Below the pieces are notes generated by a model that was given only the letters and a program-made list of their open reading frames with translations, had not been told where the DNA came from and ran no database searches. A stretch of DNA of 64,000 nucleotides. Source: Phytopseudomonas seleniipraecipitans. Its GTDB lineage: Bacteria; Pseudomonadota; Gammaproteobacteria; Pseudomonadales; Pseudomonadaceae. The translations under genes were made by a program, and so were the position numbers. The stretch is taken from contig NZ_FNBM01000001.1 of the NCBI RefSeq assembly GCF_900102335.1, forward strand, positions 806,001-870,000. Direction: 5' to 3'. This document shows, in pieces, positions 33,157 to 41,948 of this stretch. Positions within the stretch are counted from its first letter, which is position 1; every line of letters begins with the position of its first letter.

Positions 33157-33672
33157 ATGAGCAAGTCACCGATCCACATTGCCCGCGTGCAGCCGGGCGA
33201 TATAGCCGACGTGGTGGCGTTCGTCATGGCCGCCCGCGCGCAGATTTTCCCGATGCTCGACGCCCGCGTGCTGCCCAATGACCTGGCGCATTTCCAGCAG
33301 GTGTATCTGGATGGCGACGATGGCCATTTCTGGCTGGCTCGCTGTGAAGGCGAGGTAGTGGCCGCTGTCGGTTACCTGCCCTTTGATCACCGCTTCCCGC
33401 AGCTCGATTACCACGGCATGCGCACGGTGGAGATCGTACGGCTGTTCGTGGCGCCGGCGTTTCGCCGTGGTGGCTTGGCCAAGGCACTCTACGCACGGCT
33501 GCGCGAGCATGCCGAGGCGGCGGGTGTGCAGGCGCTGTACCTGCATACTCATCCGTTTTTACCGGGTGCGGTTCGTTTCTGGGAGCGTCAGGGCTTTACC
33601 ATCGTCGATGTCGAGGCAGACCCGCTCTGGCAAACGACGCATATGCAATGCCTGTTGCCCACGCTGCGCTAG
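33157..33672 (+). CDS. GNAT-family N-acetyltransferase
   Basis: A 171-residue acetyltransferase. The fold runs almost the full length; the acetyl-CoA motif is FVAPAFRRGGLAKALYARL at about 96-114, and the C-terminal GAVRFWERQGFTIV strand-helix is typical. The start at 33157 (MSKSPIHIAR) follows GGGAGGGG. The substrate is unknown. The LysR-type gene follows after 30 bp on the same strand, so they may share a transcript. Confidence 0.85.
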   Translation: MSKSPIHIARVQPGDIADVVAFVMAARAQIFPMLDARVLPNDLAHFQQVYLDGDDGHFWLARCEGEVVAAVGYLPFDHRFPQLDYHGMRTVEIVRLFVAPAFRRGGLAKALYARLREHAEAAGVQALYLHTHPFLPGAVRFWERQGFTIVDVEADPLWQTTHMQCLLPTLR

Positions 33673-33702
33673 AGTCATCCCCAATCACTACGGACGCCTG
33701 CC

Positions 33703-34608
33703 ATGGACAAGCTGCTGGCCCTGAAAGCCTTCGTTGAAACGGTGCGCTGCGGCGGTTTTTCTGCGGCAGGTCGTGCGCTCGGCATGGCGACATCGTCGCT
33801 GACGCGGCTAGTCAGCGCTTTGGAGGCCGAGCTGCAGAGCGTGCTGCTCAACCGCAGCACCCGGCAAGTCAGCGTGACCGAGGCCGGGCGAGCCTATTAC
33901 GAGCGAGCCGTGGCGATTCTCGAGGCGCTCGACGAGGCGGATGCGGCCATCGCCGACCGCGGCAGCCAGGCGCGTGGCCGATTGAATGTCAGTGTGCCGG
34001 TGGAATTCGGTCGGCGGATCATTGCGCCGCACGTGGGCCGCCTGCTGGAACGGCACCCGGAACTCGAGTTGAACCTGCGCCTGAACGATGAGGTGGTCGA
34101 CTTGCTCGGTGAGCGCGTCGACGTTGCCGTGCGCCTGGGCAGCGCAGTGGTCAGCGAGGATGTGGTCAGCCTGCGGGTCGGCCAGTTCCAGCGTTGGTTG
34201 GTGGCCAGCCCGGATTACCTGGCGCGTAGCCAGCCGGTCAATGAACCGCAAGAATTGCTGGCGCATGATTGCTTGCGCTTCGATTTTGGCGCGGCCGGCC
34301 AGCGCTGGCAGTTCAGCGCGGCCGGCGAGGTGCAGCAGGTGGCCGTGCGCGGGCCTCTGCAAAGCAACAACGGCGACGTGCTGCGTGAAGCAGCGTTGGC
34401 CGGGCAGGGCGTCACGCTGTTGGCGGACTGGCTGGTGCGAGCAGACGTGGCCAGTGGCGGGCTGGTGCGTCTGCTGGCGCAATACGAGGTGGCACCGGGT
34501 GCGATGAGCGGTGCGATCAGCGTGCTGTATCTGCCCAATCAGCGCGGCTCGCGACGGGTCGCCGCGTTCATTGCCTTTCTGCGTGAGGTGCTGGACGCCG
34601 AAGCCTGA
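33703..34608 (+). CDS. LysR-family transcriptional regulator
   Basis: A 301-residue regulator. Residues 1-60 are the LysR helix-turn-helix (FVETVRCGGFSAAGRALGMATSSLTRLVSALE), and residues about 88-295 the two-lobed inducer-binding domain. It belongs to the CrgA/PA2206-like subgroup in which such regulators often act on a neighbouring efflux pump. The MFS transporter gene 176 bp downstream on the same strand is the natural candidate target. Confidence 0.93.
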   Translation: MDKLLALKAFVETVRCGGFSAAGRALGMATSSLTRLVSALEAELQSVLLNRSTRQVSVTEAGRAYYERAVAILEALDEADAAIADRGSQARGRLNVSVPVEFGRRIIAPHVGRLLERHPELELNLRLNDEVVDLLGERVDVAVRLGSAVVSEDVVSLRVGQFQRWLVASPDYLARSQPVNEPQELLAHDCLRFDFGAAGQRWQFSAAGEVQQVAVRGPLQSNNGDVLREAALAGQGVTLLADWLVRADVASGGLVRLLAQYEVAPGAMSGAISVLYLPNQRGSRRVAAFIAFLREVLDAEA

Positions 34609-34784
34609 GCGGCAGCGTTCGATTCTGCGCAACGCTGCGTTGCGTACCCGACGGATTCTCCGGCGAGGCTTTGCGCCGTACCGTTGCCTCACCTGAACCG
34701 GCCAGCCTGACGCTGGTGACGCCAGAGCATTTACAGATCGTTGCCCCGGGCGACGGTCCGCACCGAACCATCGCGAGGACCACC

Positions 34785-35999
34785 ATGAACACATCCACTT
34801 CCCGTCAGCACCACGGCCTGTCGCCCGCGCTGGTGCTGCTGTTCGCCTTCTGCTGCGGCGCCATCGTCGCCAATCTCTACTATGCCCAGCCAATCATCGA
34901 GCTGATCGCCCCAGCGGTGGGGCTGTCGATGCACAAGGCCAGCCTGATTGTCTCCCTGACCCAGATCGGTTATGCCGTGGGGCTGCTGTTTCTGGTGCCG
35001 CTGGCCGATCTGCTGGAAAACCGTCGGCTGATGCTACTGACTACGCTGGCGGCGATGGTCTGCCTGCTCGCAGCCGGGTTTTCAACGTCCCCGGGATTGT
35101 TTCTGGGCCTGTCGTTGCTGATCGGCCTCAGTTCGGTATCGGTGCAGATGCTGATACCCCTCGCTGCTCATTTGGCGCCGGAAGCCACTCGGGGGCGGGT
35201 GGTCGGCAATATCATGGCCGGCCTGCTGCTGGGCATTCTGCTGGCACGCCCGGTGGCCAGCCTGATCGCCGAGTACTTCGGCTGGCGCGCGGTGTACTTC
35301 TCCGCGGCAGCAATGATGCTGGGCATCGTAGTGGTGATCGCCACCACCATTCCTCGCCATGCGCCGGACAATCGAGGCCATTACGGCCAGCTGTTGCTGT
35401 CGCTGTTCGGCCTGTTGCGCCGCTATTCCACGCTGCGCCAGCGAGCGTTGTACCAGGGCCTGATGTTCGCCTCGTTCAGCCTGTTCTGGACGGTGGCCCC
35501 GCTGGAGTTGGTGCGCCATTACGGCTTCAGCCAGACCCAGGTGGCGCTGTTTGCCCTGGTGGGCGCCATCGGTGCCATTGCCGCACCGATTGCCGGTCGC
35601 TTGGCCGATGCTGGTCACACGCGGCGTGCCACCCTGGTGGCGCTGATTCTTGCGCCGCTGGCGTTCGCGTTGACGCTGGCCAGCCCGCTGGCCGGGGTAC
35701 TCGGCCTGGTGCTGTGTGCCGTGCTGCTGGATTTCGCCGTGCAACTGAACATGGTGCTCGGCCAGCGTGAAGTTTACGCACTGGAGCAAAACAGCCGCGC
35801 GCGCCTCAATGCGTTGTACATGACCAGCATCTTCGTTGGCGGCGCCACCGGTTCGGCCATCGCCAGCCCGATCTACGAGAACTTCGGTTGGCAGGGCGCC
35901 GCGCTGATTGGTGGCGCGTTCCCTGCGGCGGCTCTGTTGCTCGCGCTCTGGGCCGGCTGGCGTGCTGCTGCGTCGCAACATGCGCTGCCCAGCAAATAG
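34785..35999 (+). CDS. MFS transporter (drug:H+ antiporter type)
   Basis: A 404-residue inner-membrane protein with twelve predicted transmembrane helices. The start at 34785 (MNTSTSRQHHG) follows GAGGA. The signature loop between helices 2 and 3 reads GLLFLVPLADLLENRRLML, and NLYYAQPI lies in helix 1, a pattern of the YnfM/YgaY-type MFS subgroup. It probably exports a small molecule; the substrate cannot be told. The preceding LysR gene may control it. Confidence 0.9.
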   Translation: MNTSTSRQHHGLSPALVLLFAFCCGAIVANLYYAQPIIELIAPAVGLSMHKASLIVSLTQIGYAVGLLFLVPLADLLENRRLMLLTTLAAMVCLLAAGFSTSPGLFLGLSLLIGLSSVSVQMLIPLAAHLAPEATRGRVVGNIMAGLLLGILLARPVASLIAEYFGWRAVYFSAAAMMLGIVVVIATTIPRHAPDNRGHYGQLLLSLFGLLRRYSTLRQRALYQGLMFASFSLFWTVAPLELVRHYGFSQTQVALFALVGAIGAIAAPIAGRLADAGHTRRATLVALILAPLAFALTLASPLAGVLGLVLCAVLLDFAVQLNMVLGQREVYALEQNSRARLNALYMTSIFVGGATGSAIASPIYENFGWQGAALIGGAFPAAALLLALWAGWRAAASQHALPSK

Positions 36000-36284
36000 C
36001 AGCCTCGCCGCGCATCCGCCTGCTTTTTACGAGGCAGGCGATGCGCATTCAGCGCGGTATCGCCGTGCCTGCCGCGCGTCTGCCATCTAGGCAGATCGCG
36101 GCGATCTACCGGCTGCTGAGGAACCAGGCCGATTCACCGCGGTCTTTCAGCAGTCGGCCAAACCGGGCGCAAGGCATGGCGTTACGCCAGTTACATGACC
36201 TTGACGACCCCTAGAACAATTCACCTGGCCGACGTTAGCGCGCTGCGTCGCATTGTGTTCCACCGCCGAGTGAAGATCGTTTTT

Positions 36285-36953
36285 ATGTCCCTAGCCCGCC
36301 CTTTTTCCGTCTCCCTTTCCCTGTCGCAGGTTCGCGTGCTCGGGGCTTCGCTGCTGTCCGGTTTGCTACTGGTAGCTGCACCGGTGCATGCCCAGCAGGC
36401 CAGCGACAACGTGCGCTGGGTCAGTGACAGTTTGAATACTTATGTGCGCAGCGGCCCGACCGATGGCTACCGCATCGTTGGCACGCTGAGCTCCGGCATG
36501 CGCGTGCAATTGCTGCGCACCCAAGGCGATTACAGCCAGGTTCGCGGCGAAAACGGCGATGCCGTGTGGATCGCCAACCGTGACCTGCAGGAAGTGCCCG
36601 GCCAGGCCGAGCGACTGCCAGCGCTCGAACAGAAAGTCACCGAACTGAGCGCCGAACTGGCGGGCATCAACGACACCTGGGAAACCCGCGTGCAAGGCAT
36701 GCAGGAGACCCTGGATGCGCGCAAGACACTGATCGACGAGTTGGAAGCCGGGCGCAGTGCCCTGGATATCGAACTGAACCAGGCACGCTCGCAGTTGCGT
36801 GAAGCCCAGGCGCAATTGGGCGACGAGCAGAAACAGGTGTTGATGCGTTATATGGTGTACGGCGGCAGCATCGCCGGTGCCGGCTTGCTGGCCGGGTTGA
36901 TCCTGCCGACCATGTTCCGCATCCGCCGCAAGCGTAACGATCAGTGGGTGTAA
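36285..36953 (+). CDS. TIGR04211-type SH3-domain protein (YgiM-like)
   Basis: A 222-residue envelope protein. A signal peptide ends near HAQ at about residue 37, then a bacterial SH3 domain (about 45-105, LNTYVRSGPTDGYRIVGTL), a coiled-coil region (about 110-185, QKVTELSAELAGIND to QLREAQAQLGDEQ), and a single C-terminal transmembrane helix with a basic tail (RIRRKRNDQWV). The plan is that of E. coli YgiM. The family's function is not established; binding of peptidoglycan through the SH3 domain is an inference. Confidence 0.85.
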   Translation: MSLARPFSVSLSLSQVRVLGASLLSGLLLVAAPVHAQQASDNVRWVSDSLNTYVRSGPTDGYRIVGTLSSGMRVQLLRTQGDYSQVRGENGDAVWIANRDLQEVPGQAERLPALEQKVTELSAELAGINDTWETRVQGMQETLDARKTLIDELEAGRSALDIELNQARSQLREAQAQLGDEQKQVLMRYMVYGGSIAGAGLLAGLILPTMFRIRRKRNDQWV

Positions 36954-36975
36954 GGGTTAATCAGCGGCTTTCCGG

Positions 36976-37160
36976 GTAGCCCGGGTCGAGCGAAGTGACA
37001 CGCGGGACGGGCAAACCTGGGTATCGCTGCGCTCAACCCAGGCTACGGTTCTGTCTGTCGCCCTATGACGAGTGATCAAGACCTTCTTTGGTAGCTCGGG
37101 TCGAGCGAAGCGACACGCGGGACGGGCAAACCTAGGTATCGCTGTGCTAACTCAGGCTAC
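36976..37160 (+). repeat. two tandem copies of a ~71-bp GTAGCC...GGCTAC repeat
   Basis: Copy 1 spans 36976-37046 (GTAGCCCGGGTCGAGCGAAG to AACCCAGGCTAC) and copy 2 spans 37091-37160, about 90% alike by eye. Each begins GTAGC and ends with the inverse GGCTAC, with GACACGCGGGACGGGCAAACC in the middle. They fill the gap between two convergent genes. The GTAG head and terminal inversion are those of a Pseudomonas REP pair. Confidence 0.8.
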
Positions 37161-37194
37161 GGGCCAGACTCGCCCTTGCGTCTGCTCTCGCGTG

Positions 37195-38094
37195 TCAATG
37201 CATGTCTGCCGCCACTGCGGCGCGGATCGCTTCAAGCAGCATCATGCAGGCCGGGTTGTCATTGTTGCTGCGCCAGCTCAGATGCAGTTCGCTCTGAATC
37301 CCTTCGCCGAGGTCGATTTCGCGGAAGGTCACGTCCTTGAACACCACATTGGTGGCGCAGCGTGGCACCAGCGCCAGCCCCATGCCGGCGTTGACCAGCG
37401 CCAGGATGGTCAGCGATGAGCCCAGCCACTGCACGTATTCAGGTGCCACGCCAGCCGAGCGGAACATGCCGGTGAGCAGCTCGTTGAAGGGCGGATAGGC
37501 AGCGTGCGAGTACATCAGAAACGGCGCGCCATCGAGATCGTCGACGTTTACCCGGGCGGTGTTAGCTAGCGGGTGTTGGCTCGGCACCGCGAGCACGAAC
37601 GGCTCGCGAACCAGGCATTCGTTTTCATAACCCGCCTGCAGCAGCGTTTGGCGCACGATGCCCAGATCGATGCGGCGGGTACGCAGCGCTTCGTGCTGCT
37701 GGTGAGTATTCATCTCACTCAGGGAAATTTTCACCTGGGGCTGACTGAGCCGTGCCTCGGCGATCACCTTGGGCAGAAATTCATACACCGCACTGCCCAC
37801 GAAACTGATGCTCACCGAGCCGATGTCGCCTGCCGCGAAGCGACGGGCCGAGGCGGCAGCCTGGTGGGCGCGCTCCAACAGGTGCTGCGCCTCGATGAAA
37901 AATGCCCGGCCTGCGGCAGTTAGCGCAACGCTGCGGGTGCTGCGAGTAAACAGCTCGACGCCCAAACTGTGCTCCAAGAGCTGGATCTGCCGGCTGAGCG
38001 GCGGTTGGGTCATATTGAGCCGCTCGGCGGCGCGGCGGAAGTTGAGTTCGATGGCGACGGTGGTGAAGCAGCGCAGCTGGGCGAGTTCGAACAT
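37195..38094 (-). CDS. LysR-family transcriptional regulator, probably of glucarate dehydratase
   Basis: A 299-residue LysR regulator starting at 38094 (MFELAQLRCF). The helix-turn-helix is at about 15-45 (FRRAAERLNMTQPPLSRQIQLLE), a pattern characteristic of the CatR/BenM/CbbR group, and the effector-binding domain follows at about 90-295. It is divergent from the glucarate dehydratase gene with 140 bp between the start codons; an imperfect palindrome around CTAGATTAG at about 38127-38136 may be part of the operator. The position suggests activation of that gene by glucarate. Confidence 0.9.
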   Translation of the reverse strand: MFELAQLRCFTTVAIELNFRRAAERLNMTQPPLSRQIQLLEHSLGVELFTRSTRSVALTAAGRAFFIEAQHLLERAHQAAASARRFAAGDIGSVSISFVGSAVYEFLPKVIAEARLSQPQVKISLSEMNTHQQHEALRTRRIDLGIVRQTLLQAGYENECLVREPFVLAVPSQHPLANTARVNVDDLDGAPFLMYSHAAYPPFNELLTGMFRSAGVAPEYVQWLGSSLTILALVNAGMGLALVPRCATNVVFKDVTFREIDLGEGIQSELHLSWRSNNDNPACMMLLEAIRAAVAADMH

Positions 38095-38234
38095 TGATCT
38101 AATCCAGGTATCAATCGAATGCCAATCTAGATTAGACGGGATCAATGCTCGCGTACATCATCAGCGTTGCGTTACAGCAGCCACCCACGGCATTGGTGAT
38201 GACAAGGCCACGCCGACGATTTCGGAGATGAATC

Positions 38235-39509
38235 ATGAAGATCAAACAGGTACGCGTAACGCCGATTGCGTTTCGCGACGCACCACTGCTCAACGCCAGC
38301 GGCATTCACGAACCCTACGCGCTGCGTTCGATCATCGAAGTGGAAAGCGACAATGGCACGATCGGCCTCGGTGAAAGCTACGGTGATGCGCCGGTGCTCA
38401 GCGTGCTACAGGCCATGCAGGAGTCGCTGGTCGGGCTCGACCCGTTCGACCTCAACGGCCTGCGTGCGCGTGTGGTAAAAACCGTCGCCGCGCTGAAGCC
38501 CGGCACGGTTGGCGCCGAGTTGGCGCCTGGCTCGCACCCGAGCAAGCAGGTAGCGAACGCTTATTCAGCCTTCGAGGTGGCTTTTCTCGACCTGCAGGCG
38601 CGCTCACTGGGCATGCCGCTGGTGGATCTGCTGGGCGGTGCGGTGCGGGACAAGGTGCCGTTCAGCGCTTACCTGTTCCTCAAATACGCCGAACATGCGG
38701 GCTCGCCTTACAAGCCGGATCGCTGGGGCGAGGGCATCAGCCCCGAGCAGATCGTCGCCCAGGCGCGCACCATGATCGAGGAGAACGGCTTCAAGAGCAT
38801 CAAGCTCAAGGCCGGTACCTTGCTCGGCCCCGAGCACGAAGTGGCCTGCATCAAGGCGCTACGCCAGGCGTTCCCCGGCACACCGCTACGCATCGACCCC
38901 AACGGCAACTGGTCGGTGGAAACCTCGCTGCGTATGGCCGAACTGATGGGCGATGACCTGCAGTACTACGAAGACCCATGCCCCGGTCTAGAGGGCATGG
39001 CTGAGGTGCACAAACGCACCGGCATCCCGCTGGCGACCAATATGGTGGTCACCGATTTCGACGAGTTCCGCCGCAGCGTGGCCCTCAACAGCGTGCAGAT
39101 CGTGCTTGCCGACCACCATTACTGGGGTGGCCTGCGCGATACGCAGATTCTCGCACGGATGTGCGACACCTTCGGTCTGGGTGTATCGATGCACTCCAAC
39201 TCGCACCTGGGTATCAGCCTGATGGCCATGACTCACGTGGCGGCGGCCGTGCCGAATCTGTCCTACGCGTGCGACACCCATTACCCGTGGCAGGAGCCGG
39301 ACGAGGAGGTGATCAAGGGCGGCAAGCTGCCGATCGTCGATGGCTGCGTGAAACTCACCCGTGCACCTGGCCTGGGTGTCGAACTGGATTACGATCAGTT
39401 GGCCAAGCTGCACGAGCAGTTCCTCGGCTGCGGCATTCGCCAGCGCAACGACGTGACCCAGATGCAGAAATACGACCCGAGCTGGAAGGCCCTCAAACCA
39501 CGCTTCTAG
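38235..39509 (+). CDS. gudD: glucarate dehydratase
   Basis: A 424-residue enolase-superfamily enzyme that should dehydrate D-glucarate to 5-keto-4-deoxyglucarate. Visible active-site parts are the KxK motif in FKSIKLKAGT, the metal ligand Asp in RIDPNGNW, YYEDPCPGLEGM with the second acidic ligand, and the His-bearing SMHSNSHLGISL that distinguishes glucarate dehydratases. Length is normal (E. coli GudD 446). The usual neighbours of the pathway (a glucarate permease and the KdgD dehydratase) are not in this window, so the pathway is completed elsewhere. It is divergent from a LysR regulator. Confidence 0.93.
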   Translation: MKIKQVRVTPIAFRDAPLLNASGIHEPYALRSIIEVESDNGTIGLGESYGDAPVLSVLQAMQESLVGLDPFDLNGLRARVVKTVAALKPGTVGAELAPGSHPSKQVANAYSAFEVAFLDLQARSLGMPLVDLLGGAVRDKVPFSAYLFLKYAEHAGSPYKPDRWGEGISPEQIVAQARTMIEENGFKSIKLKAGTLLGPEHEVACIKALRQAFPGTPLRIDPNGNWSVETSLRMAELMGDDLQYYEDPCPGLEGMAEVHKRTGIPLATNMVVTDFDEFRRSVALNSVQIVLADHHYWGGLRDTQILARMCDTFGLGVSMHSNSHLGISLMAMTHVAAAVPNLSYACDTHYPWQEPDEEVIKGGKLPIVDGCVKLTRAPGLGVELDYDQLAKLHEQFLGCGIRQRNDVTQMQKYDPSWKALKPRF

Positions 39510-39550
39510 CAGTGGTTCAGCGAGGCGGCCGGCATGGCCGCCTCGTTCGT

Positions 39551-40120
39551 TCAACCAGGCAGCTCGGAGGTTTGCAGCAAAGCTGCTGCATCGGCGCTGT
39601 CGATGATCCTTGCGTACTCGTCCTGCAGGTTGGCCAGCGCCATGGCATGCACCTCTTCGGCGCTGCGCAGCACCCCGTTATAGTCCGCTTTGGCGAACGT
39701 GAAGCACGCATCTGCCAGCACATAGGTCTTGAACCCCAGGTTACCCGCCGAGCGTGCAGTGCCCTCCACGGAGTTATTGGTGCTGACCCCGCCAATCACC
39801 ACAGCCTCGATCCCGCGTACTCGCAACCAACGCTCCAGCCCCGAGTTGATGAAAGCATCCGGCACGTTCTTCTCGACCACATGCTCGTCCGGCAGTGGAT
39901 AGAGGGATGGCTGGAATTCGACGCTGGGTCGCCCCGGTGCGAAAAGGGTGGTGGTCGCTCGCGATATATGGCGCACATGCACGATTGGCGCGCGGGCCTG
40001 CCGCCAGGCGTGTAGCAATGCCGTGAGGCGCTCTGGAGCGTCAGGGTTGTTGCGGTCACCGGCTGCGGGCTCAAGCATGCCACGCTGCATATCGATGATG
40101 ATCAGAGCCGGTTGAATCAT
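39551..40120 (-). CDS. isochorismatase-fold hydrolase with Ser in place of the catalytic Cys
   Basis: A 189-residue cytoplasmic protein of the cysteine-hydrolase/isochorismatase fold. The family triad would be Asp10 (IIIDMQ), Lys84 (VEKNVPDAF) and a Cys in the GVxTxxCVxxTAR segment. Here that segment reads GVSTNNSVEGTAR, so Ser117 occupies the Cys position. Isochorismatases such as EntB and PhzD also lack the Cys, but the surrounding residues here are those of the amidase branch. It may act on a different substrate or be inactive. It is convergent with gudD and stands alone. Confidence 0.85.
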   Translation of the reverse strand: MIQPALIIIDMQRGMLEPAAGDRNNPDAPERLTALLHAWRQARAPIVHVRHISRATTTLFAPGRPSVEFQPSLYPLPDEHVVEKNVPDAFINSGLERWLRVRGIEAVVIGGVSTNNSVEGTARSAGNLGFKTYVLADACFTFAKADYNGVLRSAEEVHAMALANLQDEYARIIDSADAAALLQTSELPG

Positions 40121-40366
40121 GGTGATATCTCGCTTTGCAAAGGGCAGGGCACTTCTTCGCAGAATTCCTCTCTACAGAGTATGCCCAACCGCGACAGACC
40201 TTGCATCTTGCACGACCGATTAATGGGTACCGTGCAGGATGCATAGTTCAATTGATTTTTGAATAAAATAAATGCTTTAAAATCAGCATGTTAGGAATTA
40301 ACAGAAGCTGGCATGCACTCTGCAATATCCCTCTTATAAAGAAACACCACACAGAGGGTACGAGCC

Positions 40367-40717
40367 ATGCAATACGCCATCCAGCAGCTGATCGAAAATC
40401 TCCCGGATCACGTAGTCGATTTCAAAAAGCGTCCTGATGGGATGTTGCTGATGACGTTGCGCAAGGACAATGAGGTGGTTTTCGTGAAGGCGATTGACCG
40501 CCAGACCATCGTCTGTGAAACCCGCGTTCAAGCTCTGCTGCATGAAATCATGCGTGACAGCAAACTGGTCAGCGGCGAAATCAACTGGAAAGGCCAAGGC
40601 GCCCAGTGGATTGATCGCACCCTGCCGACCTTCACCGGCGCACCGATCAACCCGACCGCCGCCAAGATGATGTGGGCCCGCCGCACCCGTGACGGTGGCT
40701 ACCGCGCTACTGCATAA
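40367..40717 (+). CDS. conserved hypothetical protein
   Basis: A 116-residue protein of unknown function with no signal peptide or transmembrane segment. It has mixed alpha/beta character and a conserved-looking C-terminus (APINPTAAKMMWARR). The gene stands alone with a 246-bp AT-rich upstream region (40240-40300 is notably rich in A and T) and its own terminator, which suggests a strongly expressed single-gene unit. The ATG at 40367 lies downstream of GAGGG. Confidence 0.7.
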   Translation: MQYAIQQLIENLPDHVVDFKKRPDGMLLMTLRKDNEVVFVKAIDRQTIVCETRVQALLHEIMRDSKLVSGEINWKGQGAQWIDRTLPTFTGAPINPTAAKMMWARRTRDGGYRATA

Positions 40718-40735
40718 AGCAGCAAATGAATTGAA

Positions 40736-40761
40736 AAGCCTCGCTTGAGCGGGGCTTTTTT
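40736..40761 (+). terminator. rho-independent terminator
   Basis: AAGCCTCGC, loop TTGA, GCGGGGCTT, then a run of T residues. One G-T pair is in the stem. It lies 18 bp after the stop of the conserved hypothetical gene at 40367-40717. Confidence 0.9.
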
Positions 40762-40812
40762 GTGCGGCCTGTTTGTACGCGCATGCTGTGCCAAGCGCCA
40801 CTCGCGCTTCGT

Positions 40813-41730
40813 TCAGTACACCTGCGGCACGATAAGCTCGGGTGGCGTCGGGCTGCGTGAATAGTCCTCGCGCCTAACCCGTTCCGGTAGTTCGATTGAT
40901 GGATGCTGCACTTCTTCGTAAGGCATCTGGCCGAGCAGGTGATGGATGCAGTTAAGGCGCGCCTTCTTCTTGTCATCCGCCTGAACCACCCACCAGGGTG
41001 CTTCGGCAATATGAGTGCGATCGAGCATGATTTCCTTGGCCTTGGTGTAGGCCTCCCAGCGTCGCCGTGACTCCAGGTCCATGGGGCTGAGCTTCCATTG
41101 TTTGAGTGGGTCATGAATGCGGCTCAGAAAGCGCAGGTGCTGCTCTTGATCGGAAATGGAAAACCAGTACTTGATCAGTTGAATACCGGAGCGCGCGAGC
41201 ATTCTTTCGAACTCGGGTACGGTACGGAAAAACTCTTCGTATTGATCCGCGTTGCAAAAGCCCATCACCTGCTCGACGCCCGCACGGTTGTACCAGCTGC
41301 GGTCGAACAACACGATTTCACCCGCTGCGGGCAAGTGCGAGACATAGCGCTGGAAGTACCATTGCGTACGTTCACGGTCATTGGGCGCAGGCAAGGCAGC
41401 GACCCGGCAGACACGGGGATTCAGGCGCTGGGTGATGCGCTTGATCACACCACCCTTGCCAGCGGCATCCCGGCCTTCGAAAAGAATCACTACCTTGTGG
41501 CCGGTCTTGACCACCCAGCTCTGCAGTTTTACCAGCTCGCCCTGCAGGCGGAACAGCTCGGCGAAGTACATCCGTCGAGCATCCTTCTCGCTGCCTTCAT
41601 ACGTCTGTGTATCTAACAGTGCATCCAGGTCTTGGCCATCCTCGGCTAACTCCAGCTCCAGCTCTTCGTCACTGTGGTCAAGCAACTCGCGGTGAATACG
41701 CTGTATCAGGCTGTCTGCAGTTACGGACAT
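40813..41730 (-). CDS. ppk2: polyphosphate kinase 2
   Basis: A 305-residue class I PPK2 that transfers phosphate between polyphosphate and nucleotides. The start at 41730 (MSVTADSLIQR) fits the family. Walker A is GRDAAGKGG at 86-94, Walker B with the lid is VLFDRSWYNRAGVE at 140-153, and QWYFQRYVSHLP and PWWVVQADDKKKARLN are also typical. An acidic N-terminal extension of about 50 residues is normal for the one-domain class. It diverges from pstS with 218 bp between them, linking polyphosphate metabolism to phosphate import. Confidence 0.93.
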   Translation of the reverse strand: MSVTADSLIQRIHRELLDHSDEELELELAEDGQDLDALLDTQTYEGSEKDARRMYFAELFRLQGELVKLQSWVVKTGHKVVILFEGRDAAGKGGVIKRITQRLNPRVCRVAALPAPNDRERTQWYFQRYVSHLPAAGEIVLFDRSWYNRAGVEQVMGFCNADQYEEFFRTVPEFERMLARSGIQLIKYWFSISDQEQHLRFLSRIHDPLKQWKLSPMDLESRRRWEAYTKAKEIMLDRTHIAEAPWWVVQADDKKKARLNCIHHLLGQMPYEEVQHPSIELPERVRREDYSRSPTPPELIVPQVY

Positions 41731-41885
41731 GAAAGGGCGCTCGAGTGGCAGATGGAGTGGCCAGAGATAGAGGCATTTTGTGACGCGGTAATTACACACG
41801 CGTCGGCCTGAGAGGCTTGAGGGACGGGCACCGACGGCTCAAAGCAGTGCCTGAGCAAAGTCGCATGAAGGCCATTTGCTCCTGG

Positions 41886-41903
41886 CTGTCACAAAATCTT
41901 CAC
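41886..41903 (+). promoter_or_regulatory. Pho box upstream of pstS
   Basis: CTGTCACAAAATCTTCAC has two direct CTGTCA-like half sites separated by an AT-rich spacer, as in the PhoB consensus CTGTCATAAATCTGTCAC. It ends 45 bp before the pstS start codon, so phosphate-starvation activation by PhoB is expected. Confidence 0.65.
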
Positions 41904-41948
41904 GAAATTGCTGCAGAGTTCGGGCTCCGTCTCACAAGGAGTTCCCTC

